Assembly: GCA_017939755.1 (NCBI GenBank)
Contig: JAGBAJ010000008.1
Coordinates: 1 to 37,100 of the forward strand
DNA: 37,100 nt
From: Clostridia bacterium
GTDB taxonomy: Bacteria > Bacillota > Clostridia > TANB77 > CAG-508
Direction of reading: 5' to 3'
Position numbers and translations under genes: made by a program. This document shows, piece after piece, positions 15,003-23,673 of this stretch. A model generated the notes under the pieces. That model did no database searches and had not been told where the DNA came from. It saw nothing but the letters and a program-made list of their open reading frames with translations. Every line of letters begins with the position of its first letter. Position 1 is the stretch's first letter.

Positions 15003-15598
15003 TACTCTTCACCCTCTTTTATAAAGTCATCTAATAATGTTGATAATTGTTCTATTACTGTATTTATATCTACTTTCATATTGTTTACTTCTTCATTTTT
15101 TTCTGCTATAAAACTATCCATCTTTGCTCTTAATTCATTTGCTAAATCATCTTCTTCTAAATATTTCATTACTGCTTCTTTACTATCTGCTATCGTTTCA
15201 TTCAAACTTCTCAGCATTAGTTGAATAACATCAAATTGAGGGTGAGATTGAATGTCGTCTTTATCAAATACAAGTCCCTCATAATAATATGACTGAATTG
15301 CACTTTCTTCTAGTACATTATCTTCAGCATCTAGTATAACTAATTGAAATTGAATTACTGTATTCTTGTTAATCGGATTGTAAAACATAAAATTTTCTAA
15401 GTCGTATTTTGAACTTCTTCTAAGTTCTGTTACTATTGTATTTTCTTCAGCATCATTTTCTTCTCTTATTCTTGCTACAACTTTTTCAGTTCCATCAAAA
15501 TCGAAATCATAAATCCAAATGTTAAATCTTATGTCTCCAATTTTTTTACCTCTGAGTTGGTCATATTGCTTTCTTACACCAATTTTTTGAATGTCCAT
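15002..15598 (-). CDS. BppU-like baseplate upper protein
   Basis: 198 residues. The N-terminal about 115 residues are a beta-rich domain with 'GDIRFNIWIYDFDFDG', 'NKNTVIQFQLVILDAEDNVL', typical of BppU N-terminal domains that dock side fibres on the baseplate. The rest is a helical/coiled tail (LNETIADSKEAVMKYLEEDD, VNNMKVDINTVIEQLSTLLD) suited to trimerisation. AAAGGAG precedes the ATG, right after a long hairpin (15617-15657). It overlaps the LRR gene by one base of the stop. BppU normally follows Dit and Tal genes, neither of which I recognise here. Confidence 0.55.
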   Translation of the reverse strand: MDIQKIGVRKQYDQLRGKKIGDIRFNIWIYDFDFDGTEKVVARIREENDAEENTIVTELRRSSKYDLENFMFYNPINKNTVIQFQLVILDAEDNVLEESAIQSYYYEGLVFDKDDIQSHPQFDVIQLMLRSLNETIADSKEAVMKYLEEDDLANELRAKMDSFIAEKNEEVNNMKVDINTVIEQLSTLLDDFIKEGEE

Positions 15599-15616
15599 TT
15601 TCTTCAGCTCCTTTCT

Positions 15617-15657
15617 AATTAAAAGAGACTAGAATTATCTAGTCTCTTTTTTAATTA
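15617..15657 (-). terminator. long hairpin between the tape measure and the BppU-like gene
   Basis: AAAAGAGACTAGA pairs with TCTAGTCTCTTTT around a 4-base loop, with AATTA/TAATT extending the stem. T-tracts flank both sides; the plus-strand tract is longer. It may terminate, attenuate or protect the mRNA end. Confidence 0.65.
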
Positions 15658-18600
15658 ATAACAGTTCTTCATTATTTGATGTTGTATTTCACTTATCATT
15701 TCGTCTTTTTGTGCATCTAATAAGTTAGCTAATGCTTCTTCATCAACACTTGCATTTTCAGCTAAAACGCTGATTGTAGGAGAAAAATCTACTGTTATGT
15801 TATTATTGTTAGTAGTTCCCATTACTGTTTGAGCATCATATCCATAGCCCCCATACATAGCTGAGTTATAATCAATATTTTGCATTGTTTTGTCCAATTG
15901 TTGGGCTGTGTCCAAAGCTACTTGTAGATTAGATAATAATTCTTCTCTTAAAGTATCTCCTAGTACTCCCATGTATTCAACGCTTGTTTCAGTCATATCA
16001 ATCATTGCTGATTTCAAATCAGTAACATTTCCATCAATATCTGTGAATACCCCAGTTTGTAATGCTTTTTGTACTGCTTCAGCTATATTACTTTCACTCC
16101 ACAATTCTTCAATTTTCTTAATTGCTTCTTCTGAGCTTTGTTCTGTTCTGTCTATTTCATCGTCAAACATATTATTGATATCTTCATCTATTTTTTGAGT
16201 AACTAGGTCTTCTAAATTTTCTTGCTCCTCTTTCAATTCTTCCATTAAATCAGCTAAACGTTTTTGACCGCTTAATGAAGTATCTCTCTTAGCTATTTCT
16301 ATTTGTTTTTCTAAATCTTGTACTGCTTTCAGTTGTTTGTCATAATCATCGTTATATTCAACGTCATCTCTCCAACGTTGGTATGCTTGTTTAGCTTTAT
16401 TAAGTGCTTCTACTCTAGCATCTGCTTCTTTTTCTATTGCATCAATTTTATCTTCGACTTGTTTCTCATATATCTTAGTTATTTCTTCTTCTACATCTGC
16501 TGTGATTTCTAATTTTTCTCTCTCTAAATCCTCAAAAGTTTTTTGAAGTTCTATTAGCTGTTGCTCTAATTCAGGTATAGTATCTAAAGCAGTATCAAAA
16601 TAATCCTCTAATAATTGATTAACATGGTCAAATTCTGTATCTGATAAATTATTCTTTAACAACTCTAATTGTTTTGCTATATTATCTATACTTCCATCAT
16701 CGTTTATAACAAATCCGTATTCACCTAACTCGTTTTGAAGTTGTTTCGACAACGCTTCTTGATAGTCTAAATTTCTTAGTAATTGCTCTCTTTGTTGCTT
16801 GTATATTTCTAATTGTTGTTGCATTAACTCAACTTGATTAGCTCCTTGTAATTCACGTTTAGCTTCTATTTGAGATAATTTATTTTCTAGTATAGTAAAA
16901 TCATTTTCTAATTCTGTTGCCCAAGCATTTCTAATTATCTCTGTCATTTCATCATTAAGTTCAATCATGCTATCTTTTAAGTCTTGTATTTGTTTATTTA
17001 ATTGTTCTAATTCAACTTCAGAATTAGCATATTCAAGTAAAGTATCGTTATATTCATCTGCCAATTCTTGCAACTCTTCCATTGCTGTAATATCGTTTAG
17101 AGATGACATTACATTTTCTAAATTTTTAATGTTTCCGTTTCCGTCAAACTCTATACTAAATTCAGTAGCTAGTTGTTTTTTAAGCTCTTCAGCATTAGCT
17201 TTATATTGCATACCTAGTTTTTCTTGTTCGAAAGTTAATGCTCCTACTAAATTTATTTGTTGTTGTATATATTTAAGTTTATTTTTACCAAAGGCATTGT
17301 CTTGTTTGGCTTCTAATAAATCTAAACTAGCTGACAATCTATCATATTGATTAGTTAGAACATCAATCTTTGTTTCTCTTATAATTTCCTTTTGAGTTTT
17401 GATTAATTCTTCTATTTCCTCTTTATTATCTTTGATAGCTTGATTTAAGTTAATTATTTCTTCTTCAGCATCAGGAATTGTACTAGTTATATCTTGCATA
17501 TATTCTTGCCATATTGCATATACAGCATCATACTCAGCAGGTGATAGTTTTTTAGCTAGACTATTTAATGTACTAGCTCCACCATCTATATTTCCATACT
17601 TAGTAAACTTAAATCCATATCCTTCAAGCATAGCTCTATCATCTTTCATTCTAGCATTTGCTTGTTTAATAGTATTCTCTTGACGTGCTATTTGTTGTTC
17701 TATATCTGTATTAGCTTTTTCTAAATATTTTATTTTTTCATTTGTATCATCAACATATTCAGCTAATGCTTCATTTTTACTTTGAGAAGTAGCTTCATAT
17801 CCACCATAATAATCGTTGACTTCCATTTGTAATGTTTCATAAAGAACTTTAGCTTCATGATTAGCTTCAATTATTTCTGCTTTAGCTTGAGCTATTGCAT
17901 TTGCAACATCTTCCCACTCAGATTTTACATTTGGCATTTCGTTGAATACTAAGTTGTAATATTCATTCAATTCACGTTGAGCTTTATCTAGTTTATCGTT
18001 AGCATTATCTACTGCCTTTTGTAATGATTTTTGTTTTGTTTCAGATTTACCAGTATAACTCTTTTGAGCTTTTTCAGCTTTTTCGACAGCTTGCTGTAAT
18101 GCTATTAATTTACTAGTATAATTTGATATACTACCATCATCATTAAATTTGAACCCTTGACTTTTCAAAGATGATTTTAATTTACTAGCCATAGCACTCA
18201 TATTATTATAATTAGTAGTTAATAAAGTTTGTTGCTTTTCTAGTAATGATATTTCTTGTTTTAATAAACTAGCTTTAGAAGTACCAAACGCACGTTGCAT
18301 TTTTCCATCTAACTCAGATAATTGAGAATCTAATTTACTTAATATGTTAGTCATTCTTGTTAGCATATCTATATTGTATTTAATTGCATTTAAAGTATAA
18401 TTAGCATTAATAGAAGTTTTCTTAGTAGAGCTACTAGCTGTTGCCATTGCACTAACAACATTGTCTAAGTTAGAAGCTATTTGTGTTGCTGAGTTTGATA
18501 CTGCTGTATTTGAAGCTTGTATTGCTCCTAAATTGTCTACTATGACAGGGTCACTTATAACACTAGTTCTTACAACTTGTTCTCTATCTACTACTTCAGG

Positions 18601-21600
18601 AGCACTTGCTGAAGAGAATAAACCTCCAACAAAACTAGTTACCGCTTTTCCTATTTGCTTAAATCTTTGAGTTACAGTTACAGTAACATTTTTACTTACT
18701 ATTTGACCTAATTGACTTATTACTGAACTTGTTGTTTTTGTAGCGTTATCTTTAGCATTGATATTAAAGTTTTTATCTAAAATTCTTTTAACTTCAACAT
18801 CGCTTATTTTACCAAGGGCATCTGAATTTTCTCCGTTGATTTTCGCAACTTTATCTGCTATTTTCTTTTGGTCTACTTCATTTATATCTGTTAATGCAGG
18901 AAGGGCATTTGCTATTATTTCTAATTGTTTTTCAGGTGGTAATCCTTCAATTGATGCAAGTAAAGCATCTACATTTTGTTCTGCTACTGCTTTTTCTACA
19001 TTTACTTTAATAGTTTTACTTATGCTCATTGCATCTAATTTTTGTTTAAAACTATCTAGCATTGCTGATTGAACTTCTGCTTTAATTGTAGTTTGTACTT
19101 GAGGTGGTAATGTATCTACAAAACTTTGTATTTCTTCAGGTGTATATTCTCCAGTTTTTAAACAATTTAAAACTGCTTCAGTTCTTAATTCTTCAGGTAT
19201 ACCAAGTAAGAAGTCCTTCATATTTTCAGGTGACATATCACCACTAGATATAATTTCATTTATTACTTGTGTTCTTTGTTCTTCAGGTAATTCATTAAGG
19301 AATTTTTCTAACTCAGCAAAATCTAATTCTCCACTAGAAGCTATAGCTGTTGCAACAGCTACTTGTTGTTCTTCAGGTAATTCATCTATATACTCAAGTA
19401 ATCCTTCAATATCTCCATCATCTATTAAAGTTTCAATTTCTACTGTCTTTTCATATCCTAAAAGTTCATCTAAAAAATAACTTAAATCTTCTAGACTTTC
19501 TACTTTAGTAGAATATTCGATAGCGATTTCTTTTTTAAGTTTTTCATCGTCCCCTGCTTCTAATAGTTTTGACTTCATATCGTCCCATTTTTTATAGAAG
19601 TCTGCTTCAAAATCTTGTTCGTCTAATTCAGCAACAGCCTTAACAATAAGTTCATATTCCTCGTCTGTTATTTCGCCATCAGCTAGTGCTTCACTTATTA
19701 CATTTTTAATTTCGTCAGGAGTATTTTCATCTAACATCATATCTAATGCAAGAGGTACTCTTTGTTTGGAGTCTAGGTTTTGCCAACCATCAAGCGATTG
19801 TATTAATTTAGCTTTTGTTTCATCTAATTCTGATATTGTTTGATTGTTTTTATCAGCATCATATTCAATTGAGAATAGAAGTTTCTTAGCTTCTTCAGGA
19901 GTTATATCTAACAACTCTGATAAAGCAGTTGCAGTTCTATTTGTTTGTGACTCATATTCTTCTGCTGAAATAGTACCTTTGGCATAACTATTATTTAATT
20001 TTTCTTGTTCACTTACAATACTATCAATACGTTTTTTACTTTCTTCATCTGCTTTAGCATATCCTTGTTCTAATTTTGTGAATAAACTTTCAACTTGAGT
20101 ATCATCAATTTCACTAAAATCAAAAGTATCAAGCATATTTTTAAACGTATCTTTTTCTTCTTCTGATAAATCAGATAATAGTCTTGAATTTTCTAATTCA
20201 TTACTATAATATTTTTTTCTAGCATTTGATACTTCTTCCCTATTAGCTAAGTCTTCATCATGTATAGCTTGTAGTTCATCTTTTATTCTGTCATATTCAG
20301 GAAGAAATTCATTGTTCATTCTATCAAAGTATTCGTCCCAAGTTTCACTATCTTCTTTTAACCACTTATAACCTTTTTGTCCTGTTGTATTATTAGTTCC
20401 TACAAGTTTATCGTAGTCATATGAAACTTTTTCACTTCTACTTTGTAAATCTTTACTCTCTTCATCATATGCTTTCTGAGAAGTTTTTGCACTACTTCTT
20501 TCATCTGCTTGTAATAATACTTCTTGTTTTTTATAAGCTACTTCTAATTCTTCGATTAATTCTTTTACTTTATCAATTTTTATTGCAATAGGGTCGCCAT
20601 TCTCGTCATATTCAACAGCATTAGGGTCGATTTGAGCAACTTCTTCCATTATCTGTTTTAATCTTTCTTGTTCTTCTGCTGTCTTATCTGTCTTCTTATA
20701 TAGCTCCTCATATTCTTCTAGTATTCCACTTAGGTTATCTTTTTGTCCTTTTATTTCTTCCATATTAGCTTTATGCTCTTCTATGGAAGAATTTATTTCG
20801 TCCATCTTATCACGATATTGATGTGCTACTTTATCTAAATGAGCACTAAGTAAACCAAAAGCTGTAATTGCTACTGTTGCTCCTATTGCTATTGAAGCAA
20901 TTGGATTAGCTTTTATAATACCCCAAAGTTTAGAGAAGATACCACCTGTTTGATTTGCACTAGCTCCTGCTTCAGCTAAATTATCTGCTATTTCTCCAAC
21001 TCCATCACTTGCTCTATCAGCTATTTGCTCTGTTGCATTATCGAAGAAATTTAACTGTCTTTCTGTTTGTTGTTCTACTTCTCTTGTTGCATTTTGTATT
21101 GTTCGTCCTGTTTGTTGTATATCTCTTTGAGCATTAGTTGTATCAAAACTTAATTGAACACGTTGCTCAAGGTCATCTAACATTTCATTTCTTATTTGAT
21201 TTCGTAATTGAGAATATTGTTCTCTATATTCCCTAGTATTTGCAGTAATATTAGGAAATAATTCTGCCATTTGTTCTCTTGCTTGACGAGATGAACTAAA
21301 ATCTATTTGTCTGGATTCTCTTTGTATTTGTCTAATTGACATTCGAGTATTACGAACAGCTTCATTAGTAGCATTTTTAAAAGAATCACTTACACTTCTA
21401 CTAAATAAGTTACCAATATCTACTATTCCTGCATCAGCTAAATCTCCAAATACATCTACTATTCCACCAAATAATTTTCCTCCACCTATGGCTAAAGGTG
21501 AAATAACAGCAGTTAATCCTGTTAGATATCCTGTAAGATTTTTTATTGGTGTAGGTAAAGCGTTTACTACATTTGCAAATCCACTAACAAAACTAGACAA

Positions 21601-23511
21601 TCCATCTACAACTGGAGCTAAAGCTCCACCGATATCTATTAGACTATTCTTTAATTCATTTATAGATGAAGATAATTTAAAGGCTGAAGTATCTGCCATT
21701 TTATTAAAGGCACTATCTAATGAGCCACTTGAACTTTCAATTTCTTTAAGTATTTCATTAAATGAACCACCTTCAGTTTGAAGTAGTTGCAATCCTGTAA
21801 TACCTGCATTTTTACTAGACCATAACTCCGTAAAGGATACTCCAGTTTTATCTGCTTGCTCTTGTATTATTTGTAAAACATCTGCAAGAGTAGCTCCGCC
21901 ATCCATCAATTCTGTAAAAGATTTACCAGTTTCATTTTTTAATATTTGGCTAACTTGAGAACCAGTATCTATTAATTCTTCAAAAATAGACTTAATACCT
22001 GTACCTGCTTCATGTGTACTCATACCACTTTTAGTGACACGAGCAAAAGCTGTTGCAACTTGGTCGAAAGAAACCCCTGCAACTTTACCAACAGATAAAC
22101 TCTCTGCCATTGCTGAAGATAGCTCCGCTACGGTTGTTACTCCTAGATTTTGAGTTTGTATAAGCTTACTTGCTATTTGCTCTGCCGTTCCTGCTTCAGT
22201 TCCATAGTTGTTCATGATTTGTGACATTAATTTTACAGCACTTGCACTATCTGTAAATCCAGCAGTTGCTAATTTTGAAGATGTTGCTAAGAACTCGTTT
22301 AAATCTCCAACTTGGACACCTGCACTTAGAGCTTGATATGCTGATTCCATTAAATTAGCAATATCTTGTCCTGTCTCATTTGATATCTGTTTTATATCTG
22401 CTCCGATTTTTTGCATATCATTTACTTTTGTATCTACTAAAGTTGAAACTTTTGCCAATCCTTGTTCGTAATCCATGAACAGCTTACTAAATCCTGCTCC
22501 CATACCTGCTCCAACAGCAGATACTCCTGCTGTATTTTCTCCAACAGTAGTTAAGGTATTTGAAATCTTATGTAGATTTTGTTCTATTCTTGTATTACCT
22601 AACTCAGTCATTTCTTGAGTATATAATGCTACTTCTCTTCTAGCAGTTCTTTGTGTTTCTTGTATTCTACTTATCTGCTCTTCTGTTGAGTTTAAAGTTT
22701 GTTCATATCTTGCTTCAGCTCTAATTAGAGAATTAATATGATTTACTTGATTAGCATACTCACTACTTTGTTCACTATGAGTTTGTCGTATTTCTTCTAA
22801 CTTAGTTCTTTCTTGTTCTAATACAGTTAAATTTTCTTGTCTTTTTTGTGTTAATGTTTCTTGTTGTTGAGTTAATCTAGTTAATTCTTCAGTACTAGCT
22901 CTATATGTTTCAACAGAAGCTCTTAATTGTGTTTGTGTCTTAGCTACTGTTGTATCATAAGCTCGCCAACTCTTATTTTGTCTTTGTAATATCTGTTCTT
23001 GTACTTCCAAATCTGATACTAATTGACTAGAGGATTTAGATATACTTTCCATTCTTTCATCATAAGTTTGTATACCATTTGATACTCTGTGCATTTGTTC
23101 ATTTACATTTGATAATTGTTGAGTATATCTTTCTTCATTTATTGTCGCTCTTTCTATTTGCTCATTCAGTTTATTTATCTGATTAGCTCTATCTACTAAT
23201 ACTTGTCGAGCTTTGTTTGCTTGTGTTGAATTCTCTCCATGTTCGGCAGTTACTTGAGCCAATGCTTCTTTTTCTTCATTATATTTCTGTATTAATTTAT
23301 CTCTTTCTTGAACTGTTTTAGAAATTTTGCCTTGAGATTTCTCTATAAGTTGATTAAGAACTTTCTGCTTTTCTTGTAGTCCAGTCATTGACTTTGATGT
23401 ACTACCAAATGATTTATCAAGTTCTCTTAATTGTTTTTCTAAACCTTTAATCTCTTTGTTAATTCCTGCAATTTCTTTAGAAAAGTTGTCACGAAGACCT
23501 ATTTCAATCAT
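15655..23511 (-). CDS. tail tape measure protein (TP901-type)
   Basis: 2618 residues. About 1-330: coiled coil (ELDKSFGSTSKSMTGLQEKQ, LTQQQETLTQKRQENLTVLE). About 335-345: Gly-rich AGVSAVGAGMGAG. About 350-560: TP901 core (QGLAKVSTLVDTKVNDMQKI, SAVKLMSQIMNNYGTEAGTA, TKSGMSTHEAGTG). About 865-885: hydrophobic IASIAIGATVAITAFGLL. About 1370-1530: tandem units of about 33 residues containing LPEEQ (FLNELPEEQRTQVINEII). About 1700-2400: repeated coiled modules, at least three ending near a GF...DDGSI.N motif. By the family ruler of about 0.15 nm per residue this predicts a tail near 390 nm. The ATG used lacks a ribosome site; see the upstream short ORF and UGA at 23515-23547. No lytic transglycosylase or peptidase motif seen. 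Confidence 0.95.
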   Translation of the reverse strand: MIEIGLRDNFSKEIAGINKEIKGLEKQLRELDKSFGSTSKSMTGLQEKQKVLNQLIEKSQGKISKTVQERDKLIQKYNEEKEALAQVTAEHGENSTQANKARQVLVDRANQINKLNEQIERATINEERYTQQLSNVNEQMHRVSNGIQTYDERMESISKSSSQLVSDLEVQEQILQRQNKSWRAYDTTVAKTQTQLRASVETYRASTEELTRLTQQQETLTQKRQENLTVLEQERTKLEEIRQTHSEQSSEYANQVNHINSLIRAEARYEQTLNSTEEQISRIQETQRTARREVALYTQEMTELGNTRIEQNLHKISNTLTTVGENTAGVSAVGAGMGAGFSKLFMDYEQGLAKVSTLVDTKVNDMQKIGADIKQISNETGQDIANLMESAYQALSAGVQVGDLNEFLATSSKLATAGFTDSASAVKLMSQIMNNYGTEAGTAEQIASKLIQTQNLGVTTVAELSSAMAESLSVGKVAGVSFDQVATAFARVTKSGMSTHEAGTGIKSIFEELIDTGSQVSQILKNETGKSFTELMDGGATLADVLQIIQEQADKTGVSFTELWSSKNAGITGLQLLQTEGGSFNEILKEIESSSGSLDSAFNKMADTSAFKLSSSINELKNSLIDIGGALAPVVDGLSSFVSGFANVVNALPTPIKNLTGYLTGLTAVISPLAIGGGKLFGGIVDVFGDLADAGIVDIGNLFSRSVSDSFKNATNEAVRNTRMSIRQIQRESRQIDFSSSRQAREQMAELFPNITANTREYREQYSQLRNQIRNEMLDDLEQRVQLSFDTTNAQRDIQQTGRTIQNATREVEQQTERQLNFFDNATEQIADRASDGVGEIADNLAEAGASANQTGGIFSKLWGIIKANPIASIAIGATVAITAFGLLSAHLDKVAHQYRDKMDEINSSIEEHKANMEEIKGQKDNLSGILEEYEELYKKTDKTAEEQERLKQIMEEVAQIDPNAVEYDENGDPIAIKIDKVKELIEELEVAYKKQEVLLQADERSSAKTSQKAYDEESKDLQSRSEKVSYDYDKLVGTNNTTGQKGYKWLKEDSETWDEYFDRMNNEFLPEYDRIKDELQAIHDEDLANREEVSNARKKYYSNELENSRLLSDLSEEEKDTFKNMLDTFDFSEIDDTQVESLFTKLEQGYAKADEESKKRIDSIVSEQEKLNNSYAKGTISAEEYESQTNRTATALSELLDITPEEAKKLLFSIEYDADKNNQTISELDETKAKLIQSLDGWQNLDSKQRVPLALDMMLDENTPDEIKNVISEALADGEITDEEYELIVKAVAELDEQDFEADFYKKWDDMKSKLLEAGDDEKLKKEIAIEYSTKVESLEDLSYFLDELLGYEKTVEIETLIDDGDIEGLLEYIDELPEEQQVAVATAIASSGELDFAELEKFLNELPEEQRTQVINEIISSGDMSPENMKDFLLGIPEELRTEAVLNCLKTGEYTPEEIQSFVDTLPPQVQTTIKAEVQSAMLDSFKQKLDAMSISKTIKVNVEKAVAEQNVDALLASIEGLPPEKQLEIIANALPALTDINEVDQKKIADKVAKINGENSDALGKISDVEVKRILDKNFNINAKDNATKTTSSVISQLGQIVSKNVTVTVTQRFKQIGKAVTSFVGGLFSSASAPEVVDREQVVRTSVISDPVIVDNLGAIQASNTAVSNSATQIASNLDNVVSAMATASSSTKKTSINANYTLNAIKYNIDMLTRMTNILSKLDSQLSELDGKMQRAFGTSKASLLKQEISLLEKQQTLLTTNYNNMSAMASKLKSSLKSQGFKFNDDGSISNYTSKLIALQQAVEKAEKAQKSYTGKSETKQKSLQKAVDNANDKLDKAQRELNEYYNLVFNEMPNVKSEWEDVANAIAQAKAEIIEANHEAKVLYETLQMEVNDYYGGYEATSQSKNEALAEYVDDTNEKIKYLEKANTDIEQQIARQENTIKQANARMKDDRAMLEGYGFKFTKYGNIDGGASTLNSLAKKLSPAEYDAVYAIWQEYMQDITSTIPDAEEEIINLNQAIKDNKEEIEELIKTQKEIIRETKIDVLTNQYDRLSASLDLLEAKQDNAFGKNKLKYIQQQINLVGALTFEQEKLGMQYKANAEELKKQLATEFSIEFDGNGNIKNLENVMSSLNDITAMEELQELADEYNDTLLEYANSEVELEQLNKQIQDLKDSMIELNDEMTEIIRNAWATELENDFTILENKLSQIEAKRELQGANQVELMQQQLEIYKQQREQLLRNLDYQEALSKQLQNELGEYGFVINDDGSIDNIAKQLELLKNNLSDTEFDHVNQLLEDYFDTALDTIPELEQQLIELQKTFEDLEREKLEITADVEEEITKIYEKQVEDKIDAIEKEADARVEALNKAKQAYQRWRDDVEYNDDYDKQLKAVQDLEKQIEIAKRDTSLSGQKRLADLMEELKEEQENLEDLVTQKIDEDINNMFDDEIDRTEQSSEEAIKKIEELWSESNIAEAVQKALQTGVFTDIDGNVTDLKSAMIDMTETSVEYMGVLGDTLREELLSNLQVALDTAQQLDKTMQNIDYNSAMYGGYGYDAQTVMGTTNNNNITVDFSPTISVLAENASVDEEALANLLDAQKDEMISEIQHQIMKNCY

Positions 23512-23514
23512 CAG

Positions 23515-23547
23515 TCAAAGCTGACCGATATCTATTCTACCAGCCAT
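23515..23547 (-). CDS. short in-frame ORF (MAGRIDIGQL) before the tape measure
   Basis: AAAGGAG stands 7 bases before this ATG. It encodes ten residues typical of a tape-measure N-terminus (MAGRIDIG...) and then TGA; CTG and the tape-measure ATG follow in the same frame. So the ribosome site belongs to this ORF and a single UGA separates it from the 2618-residue protein. Either it is the true tape-measure start with read-through, or a leader from which ribosomes reinitiate 3 bases after the stop, or the TGA is a mutation or assembly error. Confidence 0.55.
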   Translation of the reverse strand: MAGRIDIGQL

Positions 23548-23642
23548 TTTGCATCACTCCTTTATAGCTTTCGCTATTATTCGATATTTTTAATAACATA
23601 TAATATATAGTTATGGAAATAACTAATTTTGTAAAAATTGCA

Positions 23643-23673
23643 TAAAAAAAGATAGCTTATTTCTAAGCTACCT
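23643..23673 (-). terminator. terminator at the end of the 23663 endonuclease
   Basis: GGTAGCTTA pairs with TAAGCTATC followed by seven T on the minus strand; the stop codon lies within the stem. Matches the terminators at 29673 and 33592. Confidence 0.85.

Noticed and set aside
15890..21781. Several plus-strand open frames of 60-130 codons opposite the tape measure
   Set aside because: They mirror the Ala/Glu/Gln/Ser-rich codons of the tape measure, lack ribosome sites and have low-complexity Ser/Cys/Leu products.
23515..23517. Recoded UGA (alternative genetic code) across the phage
   Set aside because: UGA is used as a normal stop elsewhere, for example at the first chaperone, and Trp is encoded by UGG; at most this single codon is read through.
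23560..23640. Group I intron around the 23663 endonuclease
   Set aside because: The flanks contain only short hairpins (TAGTTAT/ATAACTA and ATAGC-GAAA-GCTAT) and no P3/P7 core; both neighbouring genes are complete, so the cassette is free-standing.
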